From the NCBI RefSeq assembly GCF_031458325.1, contig NZ_JAVDYG010000001.1:620001-684000 (forward strand): a stretch of 64,000 nucleotides of DNA, given 5' to 3'. The notes below the pieces were generated by a model that saw nothing but the letters and a program-made list of their open reading frames with translations, did no database searches and was not told the DNA's origin. The translations under genes were made by a program, and so were the position numbers. Source of the DNA: Nocardioides marmoribigeumensis (lineage in GTDB: Bacteria; Actinomycetota; Actinomycetes; Propionibacteriales; Nocardioidaceae). Of this stretch, positions 28,273 to 36,905 are shown piece after piece (position 1 is the first letter of the stretch; each line of letters starts with the position of its first letter).

Positions 28273-28362
28273 ATGATCACTGCGGCGACCTCCCTGGTGC
28301 TCGTGGCGCGACGCCACGTGGACCTCGGTCGCACCCGCAGCATGATGTGTATGTCGGCCTGA
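28273..28362 (+). CDS. Cysteine-containing leader peptide (putative attenuator uORF)
   Basis: A 29-residue peptide, MITAATSLVLVARRHVDLG ending RTRSMMCMSA. The RRHVDLG...C core is like the actinobacterial putative-leader-peptide family (from memory), found upstream of sulfur-assimilation genes. A Cys codon (TGT) lies 4 codons before the stop. In mycobacteria, cysteine-rich leader ORFs are known to act as cysteine-responsive attenuators; a similar role is inferred here because the next genes are sulfite reductase and cysH. It has no clear Shine-Dalgarno site, consistent with a leaderless message. A small hairpin (28421-28436) follows before the sir start. Confidence 0.6.
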   Translation: MITAATSLVLVARRHVDLGRTRSMMCMSA

Positions 28363-28420
28363 CGCCTGCCTGCCCCGACCGTTCCCGGTCACCACCTTGG
28401 CTCGCGGCGCCGACTGCACC

Positions 28421-28436
28421 CCGACAACGTCGTCGG
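28421..28436 (+). terminator. Small hairpin in the sulfite reductase leader
   Basis: CCGAC-AACGTC-GTCGG, a 5-bp stem 60 bases after the leader peptide stop. It is weak, but with neighbouring alternative pairings (GGCGCCGAC at 28406-28414 with GTCGGCACC) it could form mutually exclusive structures, as expected of an attenuator. Confidence 0.3.
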
Positions 28437-28488
28437 CACCGGAGTCCGCGCGCGCACGCCTGCTACAGACTCAGAGGTCCAGCCCGAC

Positions 28489-30219
28489 ATGACGATCGAC
28501 ACCAGCACGCGGCGCCCCGCCCGCACCCGCGACGCACGCCCCCGCGGCGAGGGCCAGTGGGCCCTCGGCCACCGCGAGCCGCTGAACGCCAACGAGGTGT
28601 TCAAGAAGGAGGACAACCCCCTCAACGTGCGCGACCGGATCGAGAAGATCTACGCCTACGAGGGGTTCGACTCCATCGACCCGGACGACCTGCGCGGCAG
28701 GTTCCGCTGGATGGGCCTCTACACCCAGCGCAAGCAGGGCCTCGACGGCACCCAGACCTCCGCCCTCTCCGACGAGGAGCTCGAGGACTCGCACTTCATG
28801 ATGCGGATCCGCAGCGACGGCGCGATCCTCGGCATCCCCCAGCTGCGCGCCCTCGGCGAGGTGTCCACCACCTACGCCCGCGACACCGCCGACATCACCG
28901 ACCGCCAGAACATCCAGCTGCACTGGGTGCGCATCGAGGACGTCCCGGCGATCTGGGAGCGCCTGGAGAAGGTCGGCCTCGGCACCACCGAGGCCTGCGG
29001 CGACGGGCCGCGGCCCTTCCTCGGCTCACCGGTGGCCGGCATCGCCGCCGACGAGATCATCGACGGCTCGCCCGCGCTGGCCGAGATCAAGCGCCGCTAC
29101 ATCGGCAACCCCGACTTCTCCAACCTCCCGCGCAAGTACAAGACCTCGGTGTCGGGCCACCCCAGCCTCGACGGCGCCCCCGAGGTCAACGACTGCTCCT
29201 TCGTGGGCACCGTCCACCCCGAGCACGGCCCCGGGTTCGACCTCTGGGTCGGCGGCGGCCTCGCCACCAACCCGATGCTCGCCCACAAGCTCGGTGTCTG
29301 GATCCCGCTCGCCGACGTGCCCGACGTGTGGGAGGCCGTGACCTCGGTCTTCCGCGACTACGGCTACCGCCGCCTGCGCAACCGCGCGCGGCTGAAGTTC
29401 CTGCTGGCCGACTGGGGCGTGGAGAAGTTCCGCCAGGTGCTCGAGGAGGAGTACCTCCACCGGCGGCTCGTCGACTGCGAGTCCCCCGCCGCACCCACCA
29501 CCAACGGCGACCACATCGGCGTGCACAAGCAGAAGAACGGCCTGTTCTACGTCGGCGCCTCAGCCATCGCCGGCCGCGTCTCCGGCACCACGCTGAGCGC
29601 CCTGGCCGACGTCGTGGAGAAGCACGGCGCGCGCGGGGTCCGCCTCACGTCGTACCAGAAGATCGTGGTGATCGGCGTGCTGGAGGACGAGGTCGAGGGG
29701 CTCGTGGCCGACCTCGACGAGATCGGCCTCGCGGCCAACCCCTCCCCGTGGCGCCGCTCGACGATGGCCTGCACCGGGCTGGAGTACTGCAAGCTCGCGC
29801 TCGTCGACACCAAGGAGCGCGCCCGCGCGCTCGTGGCCGAGATGGAGAGGCGGATCCCCGAGCTCGACACGGTCATCACGGTCAACGTCAACGGCTGCCC
29901 CAACGCCTGCGCCCGCACCCAGATCGCCGACATCGGCCTCAAGGGCCAGCAGATCAACGAGGACGGTCGGCAGGTCGAGGGCTTCCAGGTCCACCTCGGT
30001 GGCGGCATCGGGCTGCAGTCGCAGTTCACCGAGACGCCGTTCGGCCGCAAGCTGCGCGCGCACAAGGTGAGCAGCGCCAAGCTCGACGACTACGTCGAGA
30101 ACGTCGTGCGCCACTACCTCGCCGAGCGCACCGACGGCGAGGCGTTCGCGACCTGGGTGGCCCGCGCCGACGAGACTGCTCTCCGCGGAGAGGCCGAGCT
30201 CGTGGAGGTGGACGCGTGA
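28489..30219 (+). CDS. sir: Ferredoxin-type assimilatory sulfite reductase
   Basis: 576 residues. Reduces sulfite to sulfide with six electrons from ferredoxin. The siroheme/[4Fe-4S] cysteines are in TACTGLEYCKLA (C-x5-C) and NGCPNACARTQ (C-x3-C). Two ferredoxin-like repeats are present, and the N-terminus has GLYTQRKQG and a substrate-binding Arg/Lys cluster, as in M. tuberculosis NirA/SirA. Nitrite reductase is the main alternative, but the linkage to cysH and sirohydrochlorin chelatase makes sulfite the likely substrate. It is preceded by a leader peptide, and its stop codon lies inside a tandem repeat that leads to cysH. Confidence 0.93.
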   Translation: MTIDTSTRRPARTRDARPRGEGQWALGHREPLNANEVFKKEDNPLNVRDRIEKIYAYEGFDSIDPDDLRGRFRWMGLYTQRKQGLDGTQTSALSDEELEDSHFMMRIRSDGAILGIPQLRALGEVSTTYARDTADITDRQNIQLHWVRIEDVPAIWERLEKVGLGTTEACGDGPRPFLGSPVAGIAADEIIDGSPALAEIKRRYIGNPDFSNLPRKYKTSVSGHPSLDGAPEVNDCSFVGTVHPEHGPGFDLWVGGGLATNPMLAHKLGVWIPLADVPDVWEAVTSVFRDYGYRRLRNRARLKFLLADWGVEKFRQVLEEEYLHRRLVDCESPAAPTTNGDHIGVHKQKNGLFYVGASAIAGRVSGTTLSALADVVEKHGARGVRLTSYQKIVVIGVLEDEVEGLVADLDEIGLAANPSPWRRSTMACTGLEYCKLALVDTKERARALVAEMERRIPELDTVITVNVNGCPNACARTQIADIGLKGQQINEDGRQVEGFQVHLGGGIGLQSQFTETPFGRKLRAHKVSSAKLDDYVENVVRHYLAERTDGEAFATWVARADETALRGEAELVEVDA

Positions 30220-30370
30220 GCGAGCGCAGCGAGCGAACCAACAAGTCACGCGTGGCTCCGCCGCCGAGCGCAGCGAAGGCGGTGGACGCGTGAGCGAGCG
30301 CAGCGAGCGAACCAACAAGTCACGCGTGGCTCCGCCGCCGAGCGCAGCGAAGGCGGTGGAAGCGTGAGTG
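30207..30370 (+). repeat. Tandem 74-bp repeat bridging sulfite reductase stop and cysH start
   Basis: Two adjacent 74-bp copies (30207-30280 and 30281-30354) with no visible mismatch over most of their length, then a 16-base partial third copy (30355-30370) that ends at the cysH start. The sir TGA (30217-30219) lies in the GTGAGCG at the start of copy 1. The last 30 bases (30341-30370) are identical to a copy at 45117-45146 on the other strand. In one frame it would read THASTAFAAL-like, in another SERSERTNKSRVAPPPS-like peptides, seen in both copies' shadows. Confidence 0.9.
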
Positions 30371-31110
30371 CGGCGACGACGACGGCGGCCCGCAACCAGC
30401 GGGGCAGCCTCACCGAGGGACGCTCGCCCGAGGAGCTGCGTGACCTGGTCAACGCCGTCGGCGCCGAGCTCGAGCTCGCGCCCGCGGAGGACATCGTGGA
30501 GTGGGCCGCCGAGACCTTCGGTGAGCGCTTCGCGATCACCTCGTCGATGGGCGACGCGGTCCTGGCGCACCTGGCGAGCCGGGTCGTGCCGGGCATCGAC
30601 GTGGTCTTCCTCGACACCGGCTACCACTTCGCCGAGACCATCGGCACCCGTGACGCCGTCGAGCTGACCCTGCCGGTGCGCATGCTCACCATCGAGCCCG
30701 CCCAGAGCGTGGCCGAGCAGGACGCGGAGTACGGCGAGCGCCTCTTCGAGCGCGACCCCGACCTGTGCTGCGCGCTGCGCAAGGTGCAGCCGCTGCAGGA
30801 CGCGCTGGCGGGGTACGACGCGTGGGCCACCGGCCTGCGCCGGGCCGAGACCCACGCCCGCGTCATCGCGCCGGTGATCGGCTGGGACGACCGCAAGCAG
30901 AAGGTCAAGGTCTCGCCGCTCGCGCGGTGGACCGACGAGCAGGTCGACCGCTACATCGCCCGGCACGACGTGCTGGTCAACCCGCTGCAGCAGGACGGCT
31001 ACCCCTCGATCGGCTGCTGGCCGTGCACCCGGCGCGTGGCACCGGGCGAGGACAAGCGAGCCGGCCGCTGGGCCGGCCAGGACAAGACCGAGTGCGGCAT
31101 CCACCTCTGA
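30364..31110 (+). CDS. cysH: Phosphoadenylyl/adenylyl-sulfate reductase (Fe-S type)
   Basis: 248 residues from GTG 30364, which is embedded in the last bases of the 74-bp repeat. Reduces APS (or PAPS) to sulfite. The [4Fe-4S] cysteine pairs are DLCCALRKV and GCWPCTRRV, the marker of the APS-reductase type found in bacteria such as mycobacteria; the catalytic Cys is in the C-terminal ECGIHL. The PP-loop-like AITSSMGDAVLAHLASR near residue 50 binds the nucleotide. No separate RBS is visible other than the repeat's GGTGGAAG, so the repeat supplies the translation start. Confidence 0.93.
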   Translation: MSAATTTAARNQRGSLTEGRSPEELRDLVNAVGAELELAPAEDIVEWAAETFGERFAITSSMGDAVLAHLASRVVPGIDVVFLDTGYHFAETIGTRDAVELTLPVRMLTIEPAQSVAEQDAEYGERLFERDPDLCCALRKVQPLQDALAGYDAWATGLRRAETHARVIAPVIGWDDRKQKVKVSPLARWTDEQVDRYIARHDVLVNPLQQDGYPSIGCWPCTRRVAPGEDKRAGRWAGQDKTECGIHL

Positions 31111-31188
31111 GGTCGACGAGGACAGCAGAGGCACCGCACCCACCAGGAAAGACCGCTCCCCCGGGAGCACGAGACGAAGGAGGCTCCG

Positions 31189-31932
31189 ATGACCGCACCC
31201 GCTCTGGTGGCGCTGGCTCACGGCAGCCGTGACCCCCGTTCGGCCGCCACCGTGCGCGCCCTGGTCGACGAGGTCCGCGCCCTGCGGCCGGACCTGCGCA
31301 TCGAGACCGCGTTCCTCGACCTGTCGAAGCCGTCCTTCGACACGGTCGTCGCCAAGCTCGTCCGGGCCGGCGTCGAGGAGATCGTCGTCGTCCCCCTCCT
31401 GCTCACCGAGGCCTACCACGCCAAGGTCGACGTCCCCGAGGCGATCGCCGCGGCGATGGAGCGCCACGAGGGCCTCAAGGTCCGGGCCACCCCGGTGCTC
31501 GGCCTCGAGGCGATGTTCCTCGAGGTGCTCGACCAGCGGCTCCGCGACGCCCTGTGCGCCGCCCGGGTCCGCGAGCTCGACGGGCTCGTCCTGGCCGCCG
31601 CCGGCACCACCGACCCGCTGGCGCTGCAGTCGATCCAGCGGCTGGCCCGCGTGTGGGGCGCCCACCACAAGCTGCCGGTCATCCCGGCGTACGCCTCGGC
31701 CTCTCCCCCGGCCACCGGCGAGGCCGTGCGCTCCCTGCGCGCGCAGGGCCGTCGCCACATCGCGGTCGGCTCGCTCATCCTGGCCCCGGGCAAGCTCTAC
31801 GACCGGGCGGCCGAGCTCGCGCTCGAGGCCGGGGCGGTCGCGGTGTCCGACCCGCTGGGCGCCCACCCCGAGGTCGCGCGGGTCGTGCTGGCGCGCTACG
31901 CCGTCGGCGCGGTCGAGCTCGTCCCGGTCTGA
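31189..31932 (+). CDS. Sirohydrochlorin chelatase (CbiX/SirB-like)
   Basis: 247 residues. A two-domain chelatase: the first domain has the active His in VALAHGSRDPRSA and a second His in LTEAYHAKVDVPEA; the second domain (from about 130) is degenerate (LAAAGTTDPLALQSIQRLAR) with no His in place, as in SirB-type enzymes. It inserts Fe2+ into sirohydrochlorin to make siroheme, the cofactor of the sulfite reductase two genes upstream; a cobalt chelatase role is less likely here. It is 78 bases after cysH and has AAGGAGG before the ATG. Confidence 0.85.
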   Translation: MTAPALVALAHGSRDPRSAATVRALVDEVRALRPDLRIETAFLDLSKPSFDTVVAKLVRAGVEEIVVVPLLLTEAYHAKVDVPEAIAAAMERHEGLKVRATPVLGLEAMFLEVLDQRLRDALCAARVRELDGLVLAAAGTTDPLALQSIQRLARVWGAHHKLPVIPAYASASPPATGEAVRSLRAQGRRHIAVGSLILAPGKLYDRAAELALEAGAVAVSDPLGAHPEVARVVLARYAVGAVELVPV

Positions 31933-31940
31933 GCGGGGCG

Positions 31941-31972
31941 GCCCGGACCCTACTGCCGGGTTCGGTCCGGGC
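31941..31972 (+). terminator. Stem-loop after the sulfur-assimilation operon
   Basis: GCCCGGACC (31941-31949) pairs with GGTCCGGGC (31964-31972), a perfect 9-bp stem with a 14-base loop, 8 bases after the chelatase stop. It lies before the lpdA start at 32010 and probably separates the transcription units. Confidence 0.6.
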
Positions 31973-32009
31973 TGCATGACCCGCCCTCGGGACGGATAGG
32001 CTCAGCACC

Positions 32010-33410
32010 ATGAGCCAGCACTTCGATGTCGTCGTCCTCGGCGCGGGCCCCGGGGGCTACGTCGCCGCGATCCGCGCCTCGCAGCTCGGCCTGAAGGCCG
32101 CGGTGATCGAGAAGAAGTACTGGGGCGGTGTGTGCCTCAACGTGGGCTGCATCCCCAGCAAGGCGCTCCTGCGCAACGCCGAGCTGTCCCACATCCTCCA
32201 GCACGAGAAGGACAAGTTCGGCATCGAGGGCGACGCCACGATGTCCTTCGAGCCCACCCACAAGCGGTCCCGCCAGGTCTCGGCGGAGATCGTCAAGGGC
32301 GTGCACTTCCTGATGAAGAAGAACAAGATCACCGAGATCGACGGCTGGGGCACCTTCGTCGACGCCAAGACGATCTCGGTCGAGGACGACGAGGGCAACA
32401 CCTCCGAGGTCACCGCCGACACGGTCATCATCGCCACCGGCGCGACCACCCGCCTGGTCCCCGGCACCGAGCTGTCCGACAACGTCGTGACCTACGAGGA
32501 GCAGATCCTCGACAGCGAGCTGCCCGAGAGCGTGATCATCGCCGGCTCCGGCGCCATCGGCGTCGAGTTCGCCTACGTGATGAAGAACTTCGGCGTCGAC
32601 GTCACGATCGTGGAGTTCCTGGACCGGATGGTCCCCACCGAGGACGCCGAGGTCTCCAAGGAGCTCGCCAAGCACTACAAGAAGCTCGGCGTGAAGGTGC
32701 TGCTCAAGACCAAGGTCGAGAAGATCGAGGACCCGGGCGGCGGCGGCAAGGTCAAGGTGACCGTCAGCAAGGACGGCAAGGAGGAGGTCCTCGAGGCCGA
32801 CCGCGTGCTGCAGGCCATCGGCTTCGCTCCCCGGCTCGAGGGCTACGGCCTCGACAAGACCGGCGTGGAGACCACCGACCGCGGGGCGATCGCGGTCGAC
32901 GCCCGCGGTCGCACCAACGTCGACGGCGTCTACGCGATCGGCGACGTGACCGGCAAGCTCATGCTCGCCCACACCGCCGAGGCGATGGGCGTGGTCGCGG
33001 CCGAGACGATCGCCGGCGAGGAGACCGTCGAGATCGATTTCGACATGATCCCGCGCGCGACCTACTGCCAGCCCCAGATCGCCTCCTTCGGCTACAGCGA
33101 GGAGCAGGCCAAGGACAAGGGGTACGACGTCAAGGTCGCCAAGTTCCCCTTCGCCGCCAACGGCAAGGCCAAGGGCCTCGGGGACACCTCGGGCTTCGTC
33201 AAGATCGTCGCCGACGCGGAGTACCACGAGATCCTCGGTGCCCACCTCATCGGCCCCGACGTGACCGAGCTGCTCCCCGCGCTGACGCTGGCGCAGAAGT
33301 GGGACCTCACCGCCGACGAGGTCGCGCGCAACGTGTTCGCCCACCCGACGCTCTCGGAGGCCGTCAAGGAGGCCGTCGAGGGCATCGCCGGCCACATGAT
33401 CAACCTCTGA
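32010..33410 (+). CDS. lpdA: Dihydrolipoyl dehydrogenase (E3)
   Basis: 466 residues, normal length. FAD-binding [20 protein letters not shown], the redox disulfide [16 protein letters not shown] (C-x4-C), NAD-binding [23 protein letters not shown]-binding [16 protein letters not shown], and the C-terminal His-Glu dyad in [14 protein letters not shown] are all present. It reoxidises dihydrolipoamide of 2-oxoacid dehydrogenase complexes. Its last codons overlap the CTG of the next gene by 3 bases. Confidence 0.97.
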   Translation: MSQHFDVVVLGAGPGGYVAAIRASQLGLKAAVIEKKYWGGVCLNVGCIPSKALLRNAELSHILQHEKDKFGIEGDATMSFEPTHKRSRQVSAEIVKGVHFLMKKNKITEIDGWGTFVDAKTISVEDDEGNTSEVTADTVIIATGATTRLVPGTELSDNVVTYEEQILDSELPESVIIAGSGAIGVEFAYVMKNFGVDVTIVEFLDRMVPTEDAEVSKELAKHYKKLGVKVLLKTKVEKIEDPGGGGKVKVTVSKDGKEEVLEADRVLQAIGFAPRLEGYGLDKTGVETTDRGAIAVDARGRTNVDGVYAIGDVTGKLMLAHTAEAMGVVAAETIAGEETVEIDFDMIPRATYCQPQIASFGYSEEQAKDKGYDVKVAKFPFAANGKAKGLGDTSGFVKIVADAEYHEILGAHLIGPDVTELLPALTLAQKWDLTADEVARNVFAHPTLSEAVKEAVEGIAGHMINL

Positions 33411-34204
33411 ACGTCCCGGAGGGCACCCGCTGGAGCATCGCGGCCGGCCCGGTCGACGACCCGGCCGTGGTGTCGGTGGAGCCCGACCTGCTCCTGCCGA
33501 CCGCGAGCGTGGGCAAGCTGTTCCTGCTCCTCGAGCTGGCCGCACGGCTCGAGGCCGGGACGCTGTCGCCCGACCAGCCGGTGGACCGCCGGTCCGTCGC
33601 GCCGGTCGCGGACTCCGGGCTGTGGCAGCACCTGATGACCGACGTCCTGCCGCTGGGTGACGTGGCCCAGCTGGTGGGATCGGTGAGTGACAACTGGGCG
33701 AGCAACGCGCTGCTCGACCTCGTCGGCATCGAGGCCGTGCAGTCACGCGCGCAGTCCCTCGCGCCCGGTGGCTCCACCCTGCTCGACCTGGTGCGGGACC
33801 GTCGGGGCCCGGAGCACCCGCCGACGCTGAGCCTCGGCTGCGCCTCGGACTGGCTGGCGCTGATGTCCGCGCTGGCCACCGGCGACGGCCTCGGCCGGGC
33901 GACCAGCCTCCGGGTCCTGGAGTGGCTGCGGCACGGCCTCGACCTGTCGATGGTCCCCTCCGGCTTCGGACTCGACCCGCTCGCGCACGCCGACCCCGAC
34001 GGTGGCCTGCGGGTCTTCTCCAAGACCGGCACCAGCGACGGCGTCCGCGCCGACGTGGGCGTGGTGATGGGCAGCCACGACACCTGGGCCTATGCCGCGA
34101 TCGCGAGCTGGGACCCGGCCGAGGGCGACCGCCGCGACGAGGTGCTGGCGACGATGCGCGAGCTCGGCGAGCTGGTCAGGCGCGAGGTCAGCTCGTCGGG
34201 ATGA
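33407..34204 (+). CDS. Class-A beta-lactamase/PBP-fold serine hydrolase, no signal peptide
   Basis: 265 residues if it starts at the CTG 33407, which overlaps the lpdA stop as CTGA, mirroring the many ATGA/GTGA couplings nearby. A GTG at 33467 (codon 21) is the alternative, but it would cut the first strand ([10 protein letters not shown]). All three active-site motifs are present: S-x-x-K (ASVGKLF, Ser34-Lys37), SDN (94-96) and KTG (about 206-208, [10 protein letters not shown]). Class A beta-lactamases are normally secreted, but no signal peptide is seen, so this may be a cytoplasmic esterase-like or D-Ala-D-Ala-type hydrolase. No Glu166-like loop is obvious. Confidence 0.65.
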   Translation: MNVPEGTRWSIAAGPVDDPAVVSVEPDLLLPTASVGKLFLLLELAARLEAGTLSPDQPVDRRSVAPVADSGLWQHLMTDVLPLGDVAQLVGSVSDNWASNALLDLVGIEAVQSRAQSLAPGGSTLLDLVRDRRGPEHPPTLSLGCASDWLALMSALATGDGLGRATSLRVLEWLRHGLDLSMVPSGFGLDPLAHADPDGGLRVFSKTGTSDGVRADVGVVMGSHDTWAYAAIASWDPAEGDRRDEVLATMRELGELVRREVSSSG

Positions 34205-34556
34205 CGTGCTCGGCGACGACCTCGCCGCCGACCGACACGACCGCGGTCCACAGCGGCCACTCGACCGCGACGCCGACGACCTCGGCCGGGAACCGCGCGG
34301 TGATCTCGCCCTCGCCGAGGTCGGCGTCGACCTCGACGTCCTGACGCCCGGTGTCGCCCACGACCCACTGCCGGTCGGCCGACCCGCCGGCCTCGCCCAG
34401 CGAGCAGCCCAGCTCGACCGTCTCGCTGTGGTCGGGGCTGGTGATCCGGACGGCCCACTCCGCCTCGCCGGCCGCCTCGCCGTCCCACTCGATGGTGAAG
34501 GCCACCACGTCACCGGCGATCGTCCGGCCGCACTCCGTGATCTCGACGCGCGTCAT
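34188..34556 (-). CDS. Conserved hypothetical protein
   Basis: 122 residues, start ATG 34556. All-beta look with many Val/Glu (ITECGRTIAGDVVAFTIEWD and [13 protein letters not shown]), perhaps a small immunoglobulin-like or beta-sandwich domain. I do not recognise the family. It overlaps the convergent serine hydrolase gene by 17 bases. It follows the add gene's stop by about 47 bases on the same strand side, so it is probably a separate transcript. Confidence 0.55.
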   Translation of the reverse strand: MTRVEITECGRTIAGDVVAFTIEWDGEAAGEAEWAVRITSPDHSETVELGCSLGEAGGSADRQWVVGDTGRQDVEVDADLGEGEITARFPAEVVGVAVEWPLWTAVVSVGGEVVAEHVIPTS

Positions 34557-34603
34557 GAGGGTGAACCTACCCGCGCGGGCGAGGCGCCGGCCGCCCGCCG
34601 CGC

Positions 34604-35686
34604 TCAGGCGCCCAGCTCGGCGTACGCCGGCTTGAGGACCTGCTCGATGATCGCCAGCCGCTCGTCGAACGGCAGGAACGAGGACTTCATCGCGTTGACC
34701 GCGACCAGTCGCAGCTCGCGCGCGCCCCACCCGAGTGCGTCGACCAGCTGCTGCAGCTCGCGGCTCATCGAGGTGCCGCTCATCAGCCGGTTGTCGGTGT
34801 TGACCGTGACCCGGAACCTCAGCTCGGTGAGCAGGCCGATCGGGTGCTCGACGAGCGAGGGCGCCGCCCCGGTCTGGAGGTTGGAGGTCGGGCAGAGCTC
34901 GAGCGGGATGCGCTTGTCCCGGACGTACGCCGCGAGGCGGCCCAGGTGGGCACGTCCGGACCCGTCGACCTCGATGTCGTCGATGATCCGCACGCCGTGC
35001 CCGAGCCGGTCGGCACCGCACCACTGCAGCGCCTCCCAGATCGACGGCAGGCCGAAGGCCTCACCGGCGTGGATGGTGAAGTGGGCGTTCTCGCGGTGGA
35101 GGTACTCGAAGGCGTCGAGGTGCCGGGTGGGCGGGTAGCCCGCCTCCGCACCCGCGATGTCGAAGCCGCAGACGCCCTCGTCGCGGTAGCGCACCGCAAG
35201 CTCGGCGATCTCGCGCGACCTGGCCTGGTGCCGCATCGCGGTGAGGATCTGCCGCACCACGATGCGACCGCCGGCGGCCCGCTCCCCCGCCCTGAAGCCC
35301 TCCTGGACCGCGTCAACCGCCTCCTCGAGGGAGAGTCCGCCGGCGAGGTGCTGCTCGGGCGCCCAGCGCACCTCGGCGTAGACCACGCCGTCCTCGGCGA
35401 GGTCCTCGACGCACTCGCGGGCCACGCGCACGAGGTCCTCGCGACGCTGCATCACCGCGATCGTGTGCTCGAAGGTCGCGATGTAGCGCTCCAGCGAGCC
35501 GGAGTCGCACGCCTCGACGAACCAGTCCCCCAGCGCCTCCGGGGCCGCGGGGAGGGGGTGACCGACCTCGGCCGCGATCTCCGCGACCGTCGCGGGCCGC
35601 AGCCCGCCGTCGAGGTGGTCGTGCAGCAGCACCTTGGGGGCGCGACGGACCAGGTCGGACACGGGGACGTCGACTCGCTCGCTCAT
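34604..35686 (-). CDS. add: Adenosine deaminase
   Basis: 360 residues. Zn-binding [10 protein letters not shown] (H-x-H), substrate/Zn segment [16 protein letters not shown] with the catalytic His, and the Asp motif NTDNRL match adenosine deaminase (the usual S-T-D-D-P is N-T-D-N in this actinobacterial type). Deaminates adenosine and 2'-deoxyadenosine to inosine for purine salvage. The ATG overlaps the DUF3037 stop (ATGA), so it is translationally tied to the HipA-like kinase operon. Confidence 0.9.
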   Translation of the reverse strand: MSERVDVPVSDLVRRAPKVLLHDHLDGGLRPATVAEIAAEVGHPLPAAPEALGDWFVEACDSGSLERYIATFEHTIAVMQRREDLVRVARECVEDLAEDGVVYAEVRWAPEQHLAGGLSLEEAVDAVQEGFRAGERAAGGRIVVRQILTAMRHQARSREIAELAVRYRDEGVCGFDIAGAEAGYPPTRHLDAFEYLHRENAHFTIHAGEAFGLPSIWEALQWCGADRLGHGVRIIDDIEVDGSGRAHLGRLAAYVRDKRIPLELCPTSNLQTGAAPSLVEHPIGLLTELRFRVTVNTDNRLMSGTSMSRELQQLVDALGWGARELRLVAVNAMKSSFLPFDERLAIIEQVLKPAYAELGA

Positions 35687-36063
35687 GTCACGAGTCTCTC
35701 GACCAGCCGAGCCAGCTCGGCCTGCGGGTCGGTGGTCGCGCCCCCGTGGATCGGCCCGGGCTGCACGACCGTGCTGCGCGGTGCGCTGAGGAACCCGAAG
35801 CGCTGCGTCATCGGAGCCCCGGCCGGGTCGCCGGCCGCCCCGTCGCCGGCACAGACGTGCTCGATGGTCGCGAGCGCCGACCGCACCGCCCGCAGGTCGA
35901 GGTCGGGGGCGAACGCCCGCACCCGCTCCTCGTCGAGGTGGGCGGCGCAGCCGAGGAAGTCGGCCTGCTGGCTGTAGAGCACGACCCCGAGGTTGAGGAA
36001 CTCCTCGCGGTCCACGCGCGGGACGCACCGCACCACGACGTACTGGAACCCGACCCTGCTCAT
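35683..36063 (-). CDS. DUF3037 protein, partner of the HipA-like kinase
   Basis: 126 residues from the ATG at 36063. The start [20 protein letters not shown] and the motif NLGVVLYS are diagnostic of DUF3037. This family frequently neighbours a HipA-like kinase gene, as here; the pair is of unknown function. It overlaps both neighbours by 4 bases, between the kinase and add. Confidence 0.8.
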   Translation of the reverse strand: MSRVGFQYVVVRCVPRVDREEFLNLGVVLYSQQADFLGCAAHLDEERVRAFAPDLDLRAVRSALATIEHVCAGDGAAGDPAGAPMTQRFGFLSAPRSTVVQPGPIHGGATTDPQAELARLVERLVT

Positions 36064-36830
36064 GCCGCACCTCCGGGGAGCCAGGGGCGGCCGCCGCCGA
36101 CGCGGGCCAGCAGGAAGTCGACGTACGCCGCCCGCACGGCCTCGGCGTCCGCACCCGGCACGGGCTCGAGCCACTCGGTGGGGACCCGGCCCGTCACCTC
36201 GGTCAGCAGCTCACGGGTCACCCGGGGCGCGAGCTCGGCGTCGGCGGCGGGCACGCCGTCGAGGAAGGCGCGCAGGACGTGCGTGGAGGCGTCGTACGCC
36301 TGGAGCGCGAAGCGCTCGGGAGAGGTGAGGCCTCCGGACCACGAGTGGTGGAAGTAGAGGCACGCCCCGTGGTCGATCGCCCACAGCCGGCCGTGCCACA
36401 TCAGCAGGTTGGGGTTGCGCCACGAGCGGTCGACGTTGGCGCACAGGGCGTCGAGCCACAGGACGCGGGCGGCGTCGACGGGGTCGGGCTCGCAGCCGGC
36501 GTCGAAGCCGAACGAGCCGGGGAGGAAGTCGATGCCCAGGTTGAGCCCGAGGCTCGCGGTGAGCAGGTCCTGGACCTCCTCGTCGGCCTCGTAGCGCGCG
36601 ATCACCTGGTCGAGCTGGAGGCCGACCAGGCGGGGCGTGGCGATGCCGAGCTCGCGGGCCAGCTCGCCGACGACGACCTCGGCGACCAGGACCCGCAGCC
36701 CCTGGCCGGCGCCGCGGAACTTGCAGACGTAGGTGCCGAGGTCGTCGGCCTCGACGATGCCCGGGAGCGAGCCACCCTCGCGCAGCGGCGTGACGTAGCG
36801 GGTCGCGGTCACGGTCGGGAGGGCGGGCAC
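36060..36830 (-). CDS. HipA-like kinase
   Basis: 256 residues from GTG. Shorter than HipA toxins (about 440) and lacks the N-subdomain. It has a glycine-rich/nucleotide region ([21 protein letters not shown] corresponds to the ATP Lys), [16 protein letters not shown] with the catalytic D-x(4)-N and [10 protein letters not shown] with the metal-binding D. There is no HipB-like antitoxin next to it, so a toxin-antitoxin role is not supported; the DUF3037 gene is the conserved partner. First gene of a three-gene operon with DUF3037 and add. Confidence 0.75.
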   Translation of the reverse strand: MPALPTVTATRYVTPLREGGSLPGIVEADDLGTYVCKFRGAGQGLRVLVAEVVVGELARELGIATPRLVGLQLDQVIARYEADEEVQDLLTASLGLNLGIDFLPGSFGFDAGCEPDPVDAARVLWLDALCANVDRSWRNPNLLMWHGRLWAIDHGACLYFHHSWSGGLTSPERFALQAYDASTHVLRAFLDGVPAADAELAPRVTRELLTEVTGRVPTEWLEPVPGADAEAVRAAYVDFLLARVGGGRPWLPGGAA

Positions 36831-36905
36831 GCCCCGAGGCTAGCGGGCGGCGGCAGGGACCTACGCCTCCTGCCGCGGAAGCCGACCGAGCCGGACAATC
36901 CGGAT

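Larger units (their letters stand above)
28166..28488. other. 323-bp divergent intergenic region glyA / sulfite reductase
   Basis: Holds the glyA palindrome, the GTCTCA half-sites, a 12-codon ORF (28223-28261, MRTALVGCRLVT, also with a Cys codon), the 29-codon leader ORF and the small hairpin, all listed separately. Nothing else coding is seen. The 12-codon ORF starts inside the TCTCA...TGAGA palindrome, so it is less likely to be translated. Confidence 0.7.

Noticed and set aside
29560-33746. Long antisense frames over sir-cysH and lpdA
   Set aside because: Opposite strands carry intact conserved enzymes; the antisense products are low-complexity and lack start context.
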